The notes: a model not told the origin generated them from the letters alone. 64,000 nt of DNA from Dinoroseobacter sp. (GCA_017643385.1 JAEPNN010000001.1:186001-250000); one strand, 5' to 3'. Shown: positions 36,270 to 45,948, counted from the stretch's first letter. Numbers and translations: made by a program.

Positions 36270-37142
36270 TCAGGCGTCTCGGGACACGATATATCGTGCC
36301 AAATCGCGAAGGGACTGCGCCTTTTCGCCGTAGGGGGCAAGAGCAGTTTCGGCCTCTGCAACAAGGTCAAAGGCGCGTTGGCGGGCAGGCTCGAGGCCAA
36401 GCAAAGACACAAAGGTTGCTTTGCCTGCCTCGGCGTCTTTGCGCAGCGCTTTTCCGGCCTTCTCGGCATCTCCTTCAATATCGAGAATGTCGTCTGCGAT
36501 TTGAAAAGCGAGGCCGATGGCTTTCGCATAGCGCGACAATGGGGAAGTATCGGCCTGACCAAGGCGCGCCCCTGCGGTTGCCGACCATTCTATAAGAGCG
36601 CCTGTTTTCCCGGCTTGGAGATGCGTGATTTCATCCAGTGAAAGGGGACGACCTGCGCTTTCTGCTTCGATATCCAACGCCTGTCCGAGAACCATTCCTT
36701 CAGCGCCAGAGGCCTTAGCAAGGCTGGACATCAGGCCAATACGGACTTCGGCATCAGCATGGGTTTCGTGCTTTCCGAGGATCTCGAAGGCAAGGGTTTG
36801 TAACGCATCGCCGACCAGAATTCCTGTCGCTTCGTCCCATTTGACATGAACTGTTGGCTGGCCGCGTCGCAGATCGTCATCGTCCATCGCTGGCAGATCG
36901 TCGTGGACCAGCGAATAGGCATGCAGGGTCTCGATGGCGCAGGCCGCATGAACAGCTTGGGACGCAGGTACATCGAAGAGCGCAGCACTTTCCAAAACCA
37001 AAAACCCGCGCAGACGTTTTCCGCCCGACGTGGCATAGCGCATGCCTTTGGCAACATTGGTGTCCCCAAAGTTTTCAAGGTGCTGCGTCAAAGCGTCGGC
37101 AATCCGGCTTTGCGCGCTGGCCAGTTGGGTCTTGAAGTCCAA
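36270..37142 (-). CDS. ispA: Farnesyl diphosphate synthase IspA
   Basis: A 290-residue short-chain prenyl transferase. The first Asp-rich motif is YSLVHDDLPAMDDDDLRRGQ and the second is GLAFQIADDILDIEGD; the KTGALIEWSATAGARLG block is also typical. Residues in front of the first motif (IETLHAYSLVH) fit bacterial IspA. It lies 5 bases after xseB and 15 bases before dxs. Confidence 0.94.
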   Translation of the reverse strand: MDFKTQLASAQSRIADALTQHLENFGDTNVAKGMRYATSGGKRLRGFLVLESAALFDVPASQAVHAACAIETLHAYSLVHDDLPAMDDDDLRRGQPTVHVKWDEATGILVGDALQTLAFEILGKHETHADAEVRIGLMSSLAKASGAEGMVLGQALDIEAESAGRPLSLDEITHLQAGKTGALIEWSATAGARLGQADTSPLSRYAKAIGLAFQIADDILDIEGDAEKAGKALRKDAEAGKATFVSLLGLEPARQRAFDLVAEAETALAPYGEKAQSLRDLARYIVSRDA

Positions 37143-37147
37143 GGCTG

Positions 37148-37387
37148 TTACCCGTCGAAGGGCTTGGTGCCTGTGGGTTCGCCATCCGCGCCAAGCGTGA
37201 TTTGGCTAACCTTTTCCTCTGCCTCTTTCAGCTTTTCTTCACAGCGTGCTTTTAGTGCCGCGCCGCGTTCGTAAAGCTTGATAGAGTCCTCCAGCGGGAC
37301 GTCACCGGTCTCCAGACGCCCCACAACTTGCTCCAGTTCTGCCATGGCAGCTTCAAAGCTAAGTTCGGAAACGGGGGTGTCGGTCAT
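37148..37387 (-). CDS. xseB: Exodeoxyribonuclease VII small subunit XseB
   Basis: A 79-residue protein with the XseB block LSFEAAMAELEQVVGRLETG followed by PLEDSIKLYERGAALKARCE, which forms a helical hairpin that binds XseA. Its ATG overlaps the hdaH stop by 4 bases (ATGA). The XseA partner is not in the window. Confidence 0.93.
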   Translation of the reverse strand: MTDTPVSELSFEAAMAELEQVVGRLETGDVPLEDSIKLYERGAALKARCEEKLKEAEEKVSQITLGADGEPTGTKPFDG

Positions 37388-38313
37388 GTGGCATTCTCCT
37401 GCAAAGACCTGATATGCGCAGTGGCGCTCTCAGCAAGGGCTGACAAATCATATCCCCCTTCAAGAGTCGAGACGATGCGGCCTTGAGCGTGCTGCTCGGC
37501 AACCTCGCGCAGGCGATCAGTGAGCCAGGCAAAGTCGTCTGTTTGAAAATCAAGATTGGCCAGTGGATCGCGCGTATGGGCGTCAAACCCGGCAGAAATC
37601 ATCACTAACTCAGGCGCATAGCTGTCGAGCACGGGTAAAACCTCGCGCTCGTAAATCCGACGCATATCCAGACTGCCTGTGTGGGGCTTGAGCGCGATAT
37701 TTTGGATTTGGCCATGAGCCCCGGTTTCATGAGCGGCCCCCGATCCGGGCCAGAGGGGCATCTGATGGGACGAAATAAAATGGACATTGGGATCGTCCCA
37801 CAGCACATCCTGTGTGCCGTTCCCGTGGTGCACATCGAAATCGATGATAGCGATGCGCGTTAGCCCATGTGCGGCAGCCGCATGCTTTGCTGCAAGGGCG
37901 ATCGTAGAATACAAACAAAACCCCATCGGTTTGTCGCGTTCAGCGTGATGACCAGGTGGGCGCATGGCAACGAAGGCGCGGTTGGCGCCACCGGACATGA
38001 CGAGATCAACTGCAGCACAGGCTCCACCAACAGCATGAGACGCAGCTTCGAGCGATCCTGGCGACATCGAAGTGTCCGCATCAAGTTGGACCATTCCTGT
38101 TGTAGGAGACGCCGCTTCAAGCGCGTCCAGATAGGTGGTTTCATGCCCTGCCTCAAGCTGCGCGCGTGTCGCCGCAGGACAATCGCGCCAATCGAGACCG
38201 CTCAGACCACGCAAGCTGTGTTCCAACGCGACGATGCGATCAACCCGTTCGGGATGGCCCTTGGGCATTTCATGCATCTGACTGTAGGGATGATAAAACA
38301 CACAGACGCTCAT
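37384..38313 (-). CDS. Histone deacetylase family protein
   Basis: A 309-residue zinc deacetylase of the HDAC/acetylpolyamine amidohydrolase superfamily. Catalytic and metal residues are visible in AMRPPGHHAERDKPMGFC, IAIIDFDVHHGNGTQDVLW and VMISAGFDAHTRDPL. Bacterial members act on acetylated polyamines or proteins; the substrate is unknown. It is overlapped by 4 bases on both sides (SDR upstream, xseB downstream), so all three are translationally linked. Confidence 0.9.
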   Translation of the reverse strand: MSVCVFYHPYSQMHEMPKGHPERVDRIVALEHSLRGLSGLDWRDCPAATRAQLEAGHETTYLDALEAASPTTGMVQLDADTSMSPGSLEAASHAVGGACAAVDLVMSGGANRAFVAMRPPGHHAERDKPMGFCLYSTIALAAKHAAAAHGLTRIAIIDFDVHHGNGTQDVLWDDPNVHFISSHQMPLWPGSGAAHETGAHGQIQNIALKPHTGSLDMRRIYEREVLPVLDSYAPELVMISAGFDAHTRDPLANLDFQTDDFAWLTDRLREVAEQHAQGRIVSTLEGGYDLSALAESATAHIRSLQENAT

Positions 38314-39158
38314 GTTTCGGCCTCCAAAAGCGCTGCGAGACCCTCGCGATATGTGGGATAGAGCAGGGTCACGCCAAGCTCCTCTTTAATCTTGTTGTTT
38401 CGAACGCGTTTGCTTTCAGCATAGAAGCTCTGGGCCATTGGGGTCATCTCTGCGGTCTCAAACGGGATGCCCGGTGGCACAGGCAGCTCAAGCAGAGCCG
38501 CTGCGTGGGCGATGACGTCCTGAGGCGGGGCAGGATCGTCGTCGCATACGTTGTAGGCCGCCCCGGGGTTTGGGCGCTGGATTGAGGCAAGAAGTACCTG
38601 CGCGATGTCCTCGACATGGGTTCGACTAAAGACCTGACCCTGCTTGATGATCCGGCGTGCAGTGCCTTTGCGAACTTTGGCAAAAGGTCCACGTCCAGGG
38701 CCATAAATGCCCGCAAGGCGAAAAATATGTAACGGTAGATTGAGGGACTGCCATTGGGTTTCGGCCTTGACCCGCATCTCCCCGCGTTTCGTAGAAGGTT
38801 GAAGGAGAGAGTTTTCATCAACCCAGCCACCAGCATGATCTCCATAGACCCCAGTTGTGGATAGGTATCCAACCCATTCAAGTTTGGGCGCAGCAGAAAT
38901 GAGCTTGGCATAGGCGTTAAAAACAGGGTCGCCATCTTCTTCAGGTGCGATGGACAGAAGCAGATGGGTGGCCTCGGAAATGGCCGTTGCAGGATCCTCA
39001 CCAGGCCAGATCAAAGGCTCAATGCCGTCTGTTTTGTAGATCTCCGCCTTTCCAGTGCTTCGTGTCGTTCCAATGATCCGCCAACCGCCAAGATGTTTGG
39101 CAAGTTCTCTTGAAGAATAGCCGTGGCCAAAAGAAAGAAGCGTTTTTTTCATAGGCAA
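38310..39158 (-). CDS. NAD-dependent epimerase/SDR-like protein (YeeZ type)
   Basis: A 282-residue Rossmann-fold protein. The nucleotide segment is unusual (LLSFGHGYSSRELAKHLGGW), followed by VGYLSTTGVYGDHAGGWVDE, FRLAGIYGPGRGPFAKVRKG and SRTHVEDIAQVLLASIQRP, as in YeeZ-like extended SDR proteins. The Tyr-x3-Lys pair is not in its usual place, so catalysis is uncertain. It overlaps the following histone deacetylase-like gene by 4 bases. Confidence 0.8.
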   Translation of the reverse strand: MPMKKTLLSFGHGYSSRELAKHLGGWRIIGTTRSTGKAEIYKTDGIEPLIWPGEDPATAISEATHLLLSIAPEEDGDPVFNAYAKLISAAPKLEWVGYLSTTGVYGDHAGGWVDENSLLQPSTKRGEMRVKAETQWQSLNLPLHIFRLAGIYGPGRGPFAKVRKGTARRIIKQGQVFSRTHVEDIAQVLLASIQRPNPGAAYNVCDDDPAPPQDVIAHAAALLELPVPPGIPFETAEMTPMAQSFYAESKRVRNNKIKEELGVTLLYPTYREGLAALLEAET

Positions 39159-39212
39159 AGGATGGAATGCCTGAAGAAGGCGCGCAATGGAAATCTCTGG
39201 AACACAGCCCGG

Positions 39213-39968
39213 TCAGGTTGCGTAAGGATCGCCTTCGGCATCCAGGATCAGCTTCAGTTCGGTCAGGTGCCTATCCGATTGTTCCGGGTAGCTTTCAATT
39301 TGCTGTGCCGTCTTTTCCGCGACCTCATCAGACAGGAAGTTTATTGGCCGTCCGGTCTGTAGGGCGCGGATATATGTTTCTGCGGCACGTTCGAAATAAT
39401 AGAGGCGATTGAAAGTGTCGGCGACGCTGTCCCCTATCACCATGATGCCGTGGCTGCCCATGACCATGACCTTCATGCGCGGATCGGTAAATAGAGAAGC
39501 ACACCGTTCGCCTTCGCTCTCAAACGCCAGCCCCCCATAGCCCTGATCGATGATCTGACGTTTGTAGAAAGTTGCAGAGTTCTGATCGAATGCTGGCAGC
39601 TCCGCGTCTTTGAGGCAGGCAAGTACTGTCGCGTGCATCGAGTGGACATGCATTGCGCAGCGGGCGTGTGGCACGTGGCGATGGATTGCGCCGTGCAGCC
39701 CCCAGGCGGTGGGGTCAGGGGCGTTTGGGCCTTCGAGCGTGCTGGGGTCGTTGGCGTCGACCTCAATCATGTCCGACGCTTTGATCCGCGCGAAATGAAC
39801 CTGATTGGGGTTCATTAAGAATCGTGTTCCGTCGTCGTTAATGGAGAGGCTAAAGTGGTTTGCGACCGCCTCGTGCATATTCAGCCGGTAGGCCCAGCGA
39901 AACGACGCGGCGAGATCGACACGTTCTTGCCAATGGTCGAGATTTGGGCGGAGTTCGGTAACAGACAT
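39213..39968 (-). CDS. Class II aldolase/adducin family protein
   Basis: A 251-residue zinc enzyme of the FucA/adducin type. The metal ligands are in CAMHVHSMHATVLACLKD (His-x-His) and VMGSHGIMVIGDSVADTFNR. It may be a sugar-phosphate aldolase or decarboxylase of the type found in ketose catabolism; the substrate is unknown. It directly follows the VOC gene without a gap, so the two are probably one unit. Confidence 0.88.
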   Translation of the reverse strand: MSVTELRPNLDHWQERVDLAASFRWAYRLNMHEAVANHFSLSINDDGTRFLMNPNQVHFARIKASDMIEVDANDPSTLEGPNAPDPTAWGLHGAIHRHVPHARCAMHVHSMHATVLACLKDAELPAFDQNSATFYKRQIIDQGYGGLAFESEGERCASLFTDPRMKVMVMGSHGIMVIGDSVADTFNRLYYFERAAETYIRALQTGRPINFLSDEVAEKTAQQIESYPEQSDRHLTELKLILDAEGDPYAT

Positions 39969-40403
39969 TCAGTCGCTCGCTTCTGATTTGGGACGGGACG
40001 GTACCCAAGCATAACCATTCTCACAGAGAATATAGGCTTCGCGCAAGCCATGCGGCTTGTTGGTGGGCGGTTGCAAGATGACATACCCAAGCGCGGTGGC
40101 TTGCGCGGCGGCTTCATCTGGATCGACATCGTAGAGACGTATCTCGATACCGGCGCCGCGGGGCGGATTTTCGGGCAGTAGGTCTAACAGAGGGTTGGCG
40201 TGATATGTGCAATCGCTGTGTATCTGCAAAACAACGTCGCCCAGCCTCATAATGGCAAAATCGTTGGTGGGTTGGTGCGCTGAGAAGCCGAAGACGGTCG
40301 TCAGAAACGCAACCTCCGCACCGACATTGCGCACAAGTAGGTTCAACCCAATACCCCGAAGGCTTCGTCCAAAGGCGTCTGCGCTGATCGTTTCGTAATC
40401 CAT
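39969..40403 (-). CDS. VOC/glyoxalase family protein
   Basis: A 144-residue protein of the vicinal-oxygen-chelate fold. Features are GIGLNLLVRNVGAEVAFLTT, RLGDVVLQIHSD and GIEIRLYDVDPDEAAAQATA, ending GLREAYILCENGYAWVPSRP. Function unknown; a metal-binding His/Glu set cannot be fixed by eye. The stop abuts the aldolase start. It diverges from the adenine deaminase gene. Confidence 0.78.
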   Translation of the reverse strand: MDYETISADAFGRSLRGIGLNLLVRNVGAEVAFLTTVFGFSAHQPTNDFAIMRLGDVVLQIHSDCTYHANPLLDLLPENPPRGAGIEIRLYDVDPDEAAAQATALGYVILQPPTNKPHGLREAYILCENGYAWVPSRPKSEASD

Positions 40404-40497
40404 GATGTCAGCCTCAGTGATTGGCTTGAGTTTGCAAACCCGGAAGCGAAATGTTGTTGCGCCTTGCGCCCGTCTACAAAATTATGACACTTGGTTC

Positions 40498-42300
40498 ATG
40501 GAACACCCCACAAAATTTCCCGATTGGTCCGAGGTCGCCGCAGATTTGGTTGCGGTCGCTGCCGGACGTATGCCTGCCGACCGAGTGATCGTTGGTGGCA
40601 AACTTGTGAATGTGCAATCCCGCGAGGTGCTGGAAAACTGGCAAGTCGCGATTGCTAAAGGCAGGTTTGCCTATGTCGGGCCAGATGCCGCGCATTGTAT
40701 CGGCGAAGAGACCGAGGTGATCGATGCCGGGGGGCGCTACCTGATCCCCGGCTTGGTTGACGGGCATATGCATATAGAGTCCGGCATGCTGACCCCGGCG
40801 GAATTTGCGGCCGCCGTGATCCCCCACGGGACTACAACCATGTTCACCGATCCGCATGAGATTGCCAATGTTTTGGGCCTGCGCGGCGTAAAGTTCATGC
40901 ATGACGAAGCGTTGATGCAGCCTGTGAACATTTACACCCAGATGCCGTCGTGCGCCCCTTCTGCGCCTGGCTTGGAAACCACCGGGCATGAGATCACGCC
41001 CGAGGATGTTGCCGAAGCCATGGGTTGGCCGGGCATTATTGGCTTGGGAGAGATGATGAACTTTCCGGGTGTGGCAGCGGGCGACGCAAAGATGCTTGCT
41101 GAAATCGCCGAGACACAAAGGGCGCGTAAAACGGTTGGTGGGCACTATGCCTCTCCCGACCTTGGCGCGCCTTTTCATGCCTATGCCGCTGGCGGACCTG
41201 CGGACGATCACGAAGGCACCTGCGAGGCCGATGCGATTGCACGCGTGCGTCAGGGAATGCGGTCCATGCTTCGTCTTGGCAGCGCTTGGTACGACGTTGA
41301 AAGCCAGATTACTGCCATCACGGAGAAGGGGCTCGACCCACGGAATTTCATTTTGTGCACGGATGACTGCCATTCGGGTACGCTCGTTCAAGATGGCCAT
41401 ATGGACCGGGTTGTGCGTCATGCCATCGCCTGTGGCTGCGATCCCTTGATTGCTTTGCAGATGGCCAGCGTTAATACGGCGACCCATTTCGGCTTGGAAC
41501 GCGAACTTGGGTCAATTGCGCCTGGACGACGCGCTGATGTAATCCTGACATCTTCGCTGACGGATTTGCCCATCGAGCACGTTATTGCCCGCGGTGTCAC
41601 TGTCGCCTGCGAGGGCAGGATCGAGGTTGAATGCCCACATCTGGTCTGGCCCGAGGATGTGCGCGGCACTGTTCACCTTGGCAAAATTCTTAACCTGCAT
41701 GATTTCGAGGTGAAGGCGCCGACAGAGGTCAATCGCGTCAAAGCAAAAGTGATCGGTGTCGTTGAAAATCAAGCACCTACAAAGGCGCTTTTAGCGGATC
41801 TGCCAGTGCGTGAAGGGATCGTCGAGAGCGAAGGTGACGTGTGCCAGATTGCCTTGGTGGAACGCCACAAAGGCACCGGTAAGGTCGTGAACGGCTTTGT
41901 ATCTGGCTTCGGATACAACGGCGACATGGCAATTGCGTCTACGGTGGCTCATGACAGTCACCACATGATTGTGGTGGGGACCGACAGGCTTCTTATGGCA
42001 GCGGCTGCAAATCGTTTGGGTGAGGTCGGCGGTGGGGTAACCGTATGGAAGGACGGGGACGAACTTGCTTTGATTGAGCTGCCAATTGCGGGATTGATGT
42101 CAGACAGCCCGGCGGCTGAAGTTGCCGCAAAGGCCGATAAGATGGTGGAAGCCATGGCGAACTGCGGATGCACATTGAACAACGCCTACATGCAGCATTC
42201 GCTTCTTGCGCTTGTGGTCATCCCTGAACTGCGAATTTCTGATCTTGGTCTCGTAGATGTGACGAAATTCGAACTGATAGATTTGTTTGAGAAAGAATAA
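40498..42300 (+). CDS. ade: Adenine deaminase
   Basis: Converts adenine to hypoxanthine. The 600-residue protein has the amidohydrolase motifs LIPGLVDGHMHIESGMLTP, HGTTTMFTDPHEIANVLG and ILCTDDCHSGTLVQDGHMD, then the Ade C-terminal domain (SGFGYNGDMAIASTVAHDSH). The ATG at 40498 is chosen because the upstream 32 codons are over the VOC gene start and do not resemble the family. It is followed 5 bases later by AMP nucleosidase, a purine salvage pair. Confidence 0.93.
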   Translation: MEHPTKFPDWSEVAADLVAVAAGRMPADRVIVGGKLVNVQSREVLENWQVAIAKGRFAYVGPDAAHCIGEETEVIDAGGRYLIPGLVDGHMHIESGMLTPAEFAAAVIPHGTTTMFTDPHEIANVLGLRGVKFMHDEALMQPVNIYTQMPSCAPSAPGLETTGHEITPEDVAEAMGWPGIIGLGEMMNFPGVAAGDAKMLAEIAETQRARKTVGGHYASPDLGAPFHAYAAGGPADDHEGTCEADAIARVRQGMRSMLRLGSAWYDVESQITAITEKGLDPRNFILCTDDCHSGTLVQDGHMDRVVRHAIACGCDPLIALQMASVNTATHFGLERELGSIAPGRRADVILTSSLTDLPIEHVIARGVTVACEGRIEVECPHLVWPEDVRGTVHLGKILNLHDFEVKAPTEVNRVKAKVIGVVENQAPTKALLADLPVREGIVESEGDVCQIALVERHKGTGKVVNGFVSGFGYNGDMAIASTVAHDSHHMIVVGTDRLLMAAAANRLGEVGGGVTVWKDGDELALIELPIAGLMSDSPAAEVAAKADKMVEAMANCGCTLNNAYMQHSLLALVVIPELRISDLGLVDVTKFELIDLFEKE

Positions 42301-42305
42301 CAAGA

Positions 42306-43778
42306 ATGAAAACAATTCCGATTTGTGCCCCTGCGCAGGGCGAACCGAAACCCTATTCCGACCCCGCCGAGGCGGTCGCTGAGCTTAAACGCCTCTATGA
42401 GGAGGCGACGTTGTTTTTGCGCGAGCGCTTCGCTGAAGTACTGCGGGGTGGTCCTCCAGAATGTCGTTATCGCGCATATTACCCGGAAATTCGTTTAACG
42501 ACGGCAAGCTATGACCATCTTGATAGCCGGCTAAGTTTTGGCCATGTCTCCGAGCCTGGAATGTATTCCACAACGGTTACGCGGCCGGATCTTTACGAAA
42601 ACTATCTAACCCAGCAGATCGCGTTAGTGACCAAAAACCATGCAACCAGTGTTTCAATTGGCGTATCGACAACACCGATCCCATTGCATTTTGCGATGTC
42701 CGGCGAAGACGGCGGTCCAGTGCCGCAAGACGGGGCGCTGACCTTCACTTTAAGGGACGTCTTTGACGTACCCGATCTGTCGACGACCCATGACGAGATC
42801 GTAAACGGTTTCGATTACAAGCACGAGGACGGGTCTAGCCCGCTTGCCCCGTTTACTGCGCAACGCATTGATTACTCGCTCGCCCGCTTGCAACATTACA
42901 CTGCAACGGCGGCAGAGCATTTTCAGAACCACGTTTTGTTCACCAACTACCAGTTTTACATGGAGGAGTTTGTCGCATTTGCACTTGCGGAACTGGCAAA
43001 TCCAGACAGCGACTACGATAGCCTTATCACCCCCGGAAACATTGTGATCACGGATCCCAACGCCGAGATTCCGGTTCCAGCCAAGGCGCCGCAGATGCCA
43101 ACTTATCATCTGACCTGCAAAGGACAGGGTGGCATCAGCTTGGTCAACATCGGGGTCGGTCCATCTAATGCCAAAACCGCGACAGACCATATTGCAGTGC
43201 TGCGGCCGCATGCGTGGCTGATGGTGGGGCATTGTGCGGGGCTCAGAAACAGTCAGAGCATCGGCGACTATGTGCTGGCCCATGCTTATCTGCGTGAAGA
43301 TGCTGTGCTTGATGATGACTTGCCGGTCTGGGTACCGATCCCGCCCCTGGCGGAAATTCAAGTTGCGCTTGAAAGAGCGGTGGCTCAGGTCAGTGAACTG
43401 GAAGGCTATGATCTGAAGCGGATCATGCGAACTGGAACCGTCGCCACGCTTGATAACCGCAACTGGGAGCTCAGGGATCAAAGCGGGCCGGTGCGTCGTT
43501 TGAGCCAGTCACGTGCCATTGCGCTTGATATGGAAAGTGCCACGATCGCAGCGAATGGTTTCCGTTTCCGAGTGCCTTACGGAACGTTGCTGTGCGTGTC
43601 GGACAAGCCGTTGCATGGTGAGCTGAAGCTGCCTGGAATGGCGTCTGATTTCTATAAAACACAGGTCGCGCGGCACCTACTTATTGGAATCAGGGCGATG
43701 GAGACGCTGCGTGGTATGCCGCTCGAACGTATCCACAGCCGTAAACTTCGCAGCTTCGAAGAGACCGCATTTCTATAA
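42306..43778 (+). CDS. amn: AMP nucleosidase
   Basis: Splits AMP into adenine and ribose 5-phosphate; the adenine can then feed the preceding adenine deaminase. The 490-residue protein has the AMN N-terminal part (EVLRGGPPECRYRAYYPEIR) and the nucleoside phosphorylase-like C-terminal part (GGISLVNIGVGPSNAKTATD, AIALDMESATIAANGFRFRV, LPGMASDFYKTQVARHL). 5 bases separate it from ade. A promoter for HU lies in the following gap. Confidence 0.94.
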   Translation: MKTIPICAPAQGEPKPYSDPAEAVAELKRLYEEATLFLRERFAEVLRGGPPECRYRAYYPEIRLTTASYDHLDSRLSFGHVSEPGMYSTTVTRPDLYENYLTQQIALVTKNHATSVSIGVSTTPIPLHFAMSGEDGGPVPQDGALTFTLRDVFDVPDLSTTHDEIVNGFDYKHEDGSSPLAPFTAQRIDYSLARLQHYTATAAEHFQNHVLFTNYQFYMEEFVAFALAELANPDSDYDSLITPGNIVITDPNAEIPVPAKAPQMPTYHLTCKGQGGISLVNIGVGPSNAKTATDHIAVLRPHAWLMVGHCAGLRNSQSIGDYVLAHAYLREDAVLDDDLPVWVPIPPLAEIQVALERAVAQVSELEGYDLKRIMRTGTVATLDNRNWELRDQSGPVRRLSQSRAIALDMESATIAANGFRFRVPYGTLLCVSDKPLHGELKLPGMASDFYKTQVARHLLIGIRAMETLRGMPLERIHSRKLRSFEETAFL

Positions 43779-43912
43779 ACGAACGCGAAATCGTCCAATT
43801 TCCTCAAGTTTTTTGACTTTATGCGCTTGCCGGGGCACAAAAACACCTGTTTACCTGTTGCTCACATAGCTGATGCGCCATGAACGCGTCACAAGACAGG
43901 GAGACAGACCAA

Positions 43913-44203
43913 ATGGCGCAAAAGCCGCTCACTAAAACCCAATTGATCGCCGCTATCGCAGACCAGGCCGATATGGACCGCAAAACCGCAGGTGCTGCGC
44001 TTGAAGCGCTGACTGCAGTAATTACCTCGGAAGTTTCCGGCGGGGGTGCCGTGACGCTTCCCGGTATTGGCAAAGTTTATTGCCGTGAGCGTCCTGAACG
44101 TATGGTGCGCAACCCTGCAACGGGTGAGCAGATCAAGAAAGAGGCCGATAAGGTTGTGAAAATGACCGTAGCGAAAGCGCTTAAAGACAGCGTGAACAGC
44201 TGA
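43913..44203 (+). CDS. HU-like DNA-binding protein
   Basis: A 96-residue nucleoid protein. It begins MAQKPLTKTQLIAAIADQA, has the HU core VTLPGIGKVYCRERPERMVR and NPATGEQIKKEADKVVKMT; the beta-arm Pro (NPATGE) is present. The start at 43913 has AGGGAG 9 bases upstream; 33 in-frame bases before it are not needed. An upstream TTGACT (43813-43818) may be its -35. A terminator follows 26 bases after the stop. Confidence 0.9.
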   Translation: MAQKPLTKTQLIAAIADQADMDRKTAGAALEALTAVITSEVSGGGAVTLPGIGKVYCRERPERMVRNPATGEQIKKEADKVVKMTVAKALKDSVNS

Positions 44204-44229
44204 TCTGAGCCAAGCTTTATAACGTTTCG

Positions 44230-44253
44230 AGGGTCGCCAATGGCGGCCCTTTT
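44230..44253 (+). terminator. HU gene terminator
   Basis: AGGGTCGCC and GGCGGCCCT form a 9-base stem (one T-G pair) with an AAT loop, followed by TTT. It ends 16 bases before the next gene. Confidence 0.85.
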
Positions 44254-44268
44254 GAATTGGGGGGATGC

Positions 44269-45153
44269 ATGGACTTGCGCGCGATCATAATGGGGCTGGT
44301 TTTTGCGCTGATGTGGTCATCTGCTTTCACGTCAGCGCGTATCATCGTGGCGGATGCCCCTCCAATGCTTACGCTCGCACTGCGCTTCTTCATCTCTGGC
44401 GGTTTAGCGGTTTTGATTGCGGCTTTGATGGGTCAGAGCTTTCGCCTGACACGGGCGCAATGGCGAAACACTTTTGTTTTTGGCCTGTGTCAGAACGCGC
44501 TCTACCTGGGCCTGTTCTTCATTGCGATGCGAACGATCGAAGCTTCACTGGCTGCAATCATAGCATCGACGATGCCGCTATTGGTGGCCTTTTCGAGTTG
44601 GGTCTTCTTAAAGGAGCGCCTGCCTTGGCTGGCCATTGCGGGGCTTGTGGCAGGATTTGCCGGTGCTGCATTGATTATGGGCACACGCCTGAACGCGGGC
44701 GTTGATCTTTTCGGGGTTACGATCTGCATAGTCGGTGTGGTCGCCTTAACCGTTGCAACGCTTAGCGTTCGTGGTGCGTCCTCAGGCGGAAACCTTCTTA
44801 TGGTGGTCGGTTATCAGATGTGGGTCGGTGGCGCAGCGCTACTCCTTGTCGGGCTGATCAGCGAAACCTGGGAGGTGCGCTACAGTGGAACCCTGCTACT
44901 TGCGTTTGTTTACACCACGCTCGTTCCCGGGCTGGCCGCCACGTGGATCTGGTTTGCGTTGGTCGAAAGGATTGGTGCGACACGGGCAGCGACGTTCCAT
45001 TTCCTCAACCCGTTCTTTGGGGTCGCCATAGCAGCGGTGCTGTTGGGAGAGGCGATGGGCACACTGGATGTTTTTGGCGTCGCGATCATCACGTTTGGAA
45101 TCCTTGCTGTTCAATTGTCCCGAGCCAGAAGATCCGCGGTTACAACCGATTGA
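44269..45153 (+). CDS. EamA/DMT family transporter
   Basis: A 294-residue protein with ten predicted helices in two EamA repeats: MGLVFALMWSSAFTSARIIV and AALMGQSFRLTRAQWRNTFV in the first half, LVPGLAATWIWFALVERIGA and FHFLNPFFGVAIAAVLLGEA in the second. Substrate unknown. It starts 16 bases after the HU terminator with a GGGGG run upstream of ATG 44269. Confidence 0.86.
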   Translation: MDLRAIIMGLVFALMWSSAFTSARIIVADAPPMLTLALRFFISGGLAVLIAALMGQSFRLTRAQWRNTFVFGLCQNALYLGLFFIAMRTIEASLAAIIASTMPLLVAFSSWVFLKERLPWLAIAGLVAGFAGAALIMGTRLNAGVDLFGVTICIVGVVALTVATLSVRGASSGGNLLMVVGYQMWVGGAALLLVGLISETWEVRYSGTLLLAFVYTTLVPGLAATWIWFALVERIGATRAATFHFLNPFFGVAIAAVLLGEAMGTLDVFGVAIITFGILAVQLSRARRSAVTTD

Positions 45154-45216
45154 CCTTTGCGTGAACTGACAGCGTCGTGAGATGACAGCGTGGTCTCACA
45201 TGCGTTTATAGATGCC

Positions 45217-45930
45217 ATGGATCTGCTACTTGGATATGCGGCTGGACTTCTGACGCTGATAAACCCATGCGTCTTGCCGGTTCTGCCGATTGTACTTGCC
45301 AGCGCTGTACAGTCCCACCGTTTGGGACCAGTTGCTCTGGCGGGCGGCATGAGCCTTGCCTTTGTCGCACTTGGGATTGGCATTGCAACTGTGGGCCGGT
45401 CTTTCGGGCTCGATCAGGAAATGATCAGTCAAGCTGCGGCGATAGTAATGATCCTATTTGGTCTGGTTTTGCTTGTACCACGACTGAACGCGGGGTTTGC
45501 GACAGCGACCGCTGGCTTCGCAAGCCGCGCCGATGAAGGCCTTGAGCGCGTAGATCAGACCGGACTGCACGGCCAGTTTCTGGGTGGAATGCTTCTGGGA
45601 GCCGTATGGTCCCCTTGCATTGGCCCTACTCTGGGCGGTGCGATCGCGCTTGCCTGGCAAGGCGAAAGTCTCGGGTTGGCGACCGGTATTATGTTGAGCT
45701 TTGCATTAGGTGTGTCGACCATCATCCTTGTTCTGGCCTATGGCGCGCGCGCGACTATCTTGAAGCGTCAAGCTGCGATGCGTGCACTCGCGGGGCGTGC
45801 GCGCCCGATCATGGGTGTGTTGTTCGTTGGGGTGGGGGTCGGATTGCTGTTCGGCGTTCACCACATGGCCGAAAGCTGGGCGGTTCAAAACCTGCCTGCG
45901 TGGCTTATTGATTTGTCTGTTTCACTCTGA
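45217..45930 (+). CDS. ccdA: CcdA-type cytochrome c biogenesis/thiol-disulfide transporter
   Basis: A 237-residue membrane protein that passes electrons from cytoplasmic thioredoxin to periplasmic thiol proteins. The two redox Cys are in GLLTLINPCVLPVLPIVLA and GAVWSPCIGPTLGGAIALAW, as in CcdA. It is followed 18 bases later by a periplasmic thioredoxin-like protein, likely its partner. The ATG at 45217 is preferred; a GTG at 45190 is an alternative. Cytochrome c-rich phototrophy makes a heme-delivery role reasonable. Confidence 0.9.
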   Translation: MDLLLGYAAGLLTLINPCVLPVLPIVLASAVQSHRLGPVALAGGMSLAFVALGIGIATVGRSFGLDQEMISQAAAIVMILFGLVLLVPRLNAGFATATAGFASRADEGLERVDQTGLHGQFLGGMLLGAVWSPCIGPTLGGAIALAWQGESLGLATGIMLSFALGVSTIILVLAYGARATILKRQAAMRALAGRARPIMGVLFVGVGVGLLFGVHHMAESWAVQNLPAWLIDLSVSL

Positions 45931-45948
45931 CCCGAAAGGTTTTCCCTG

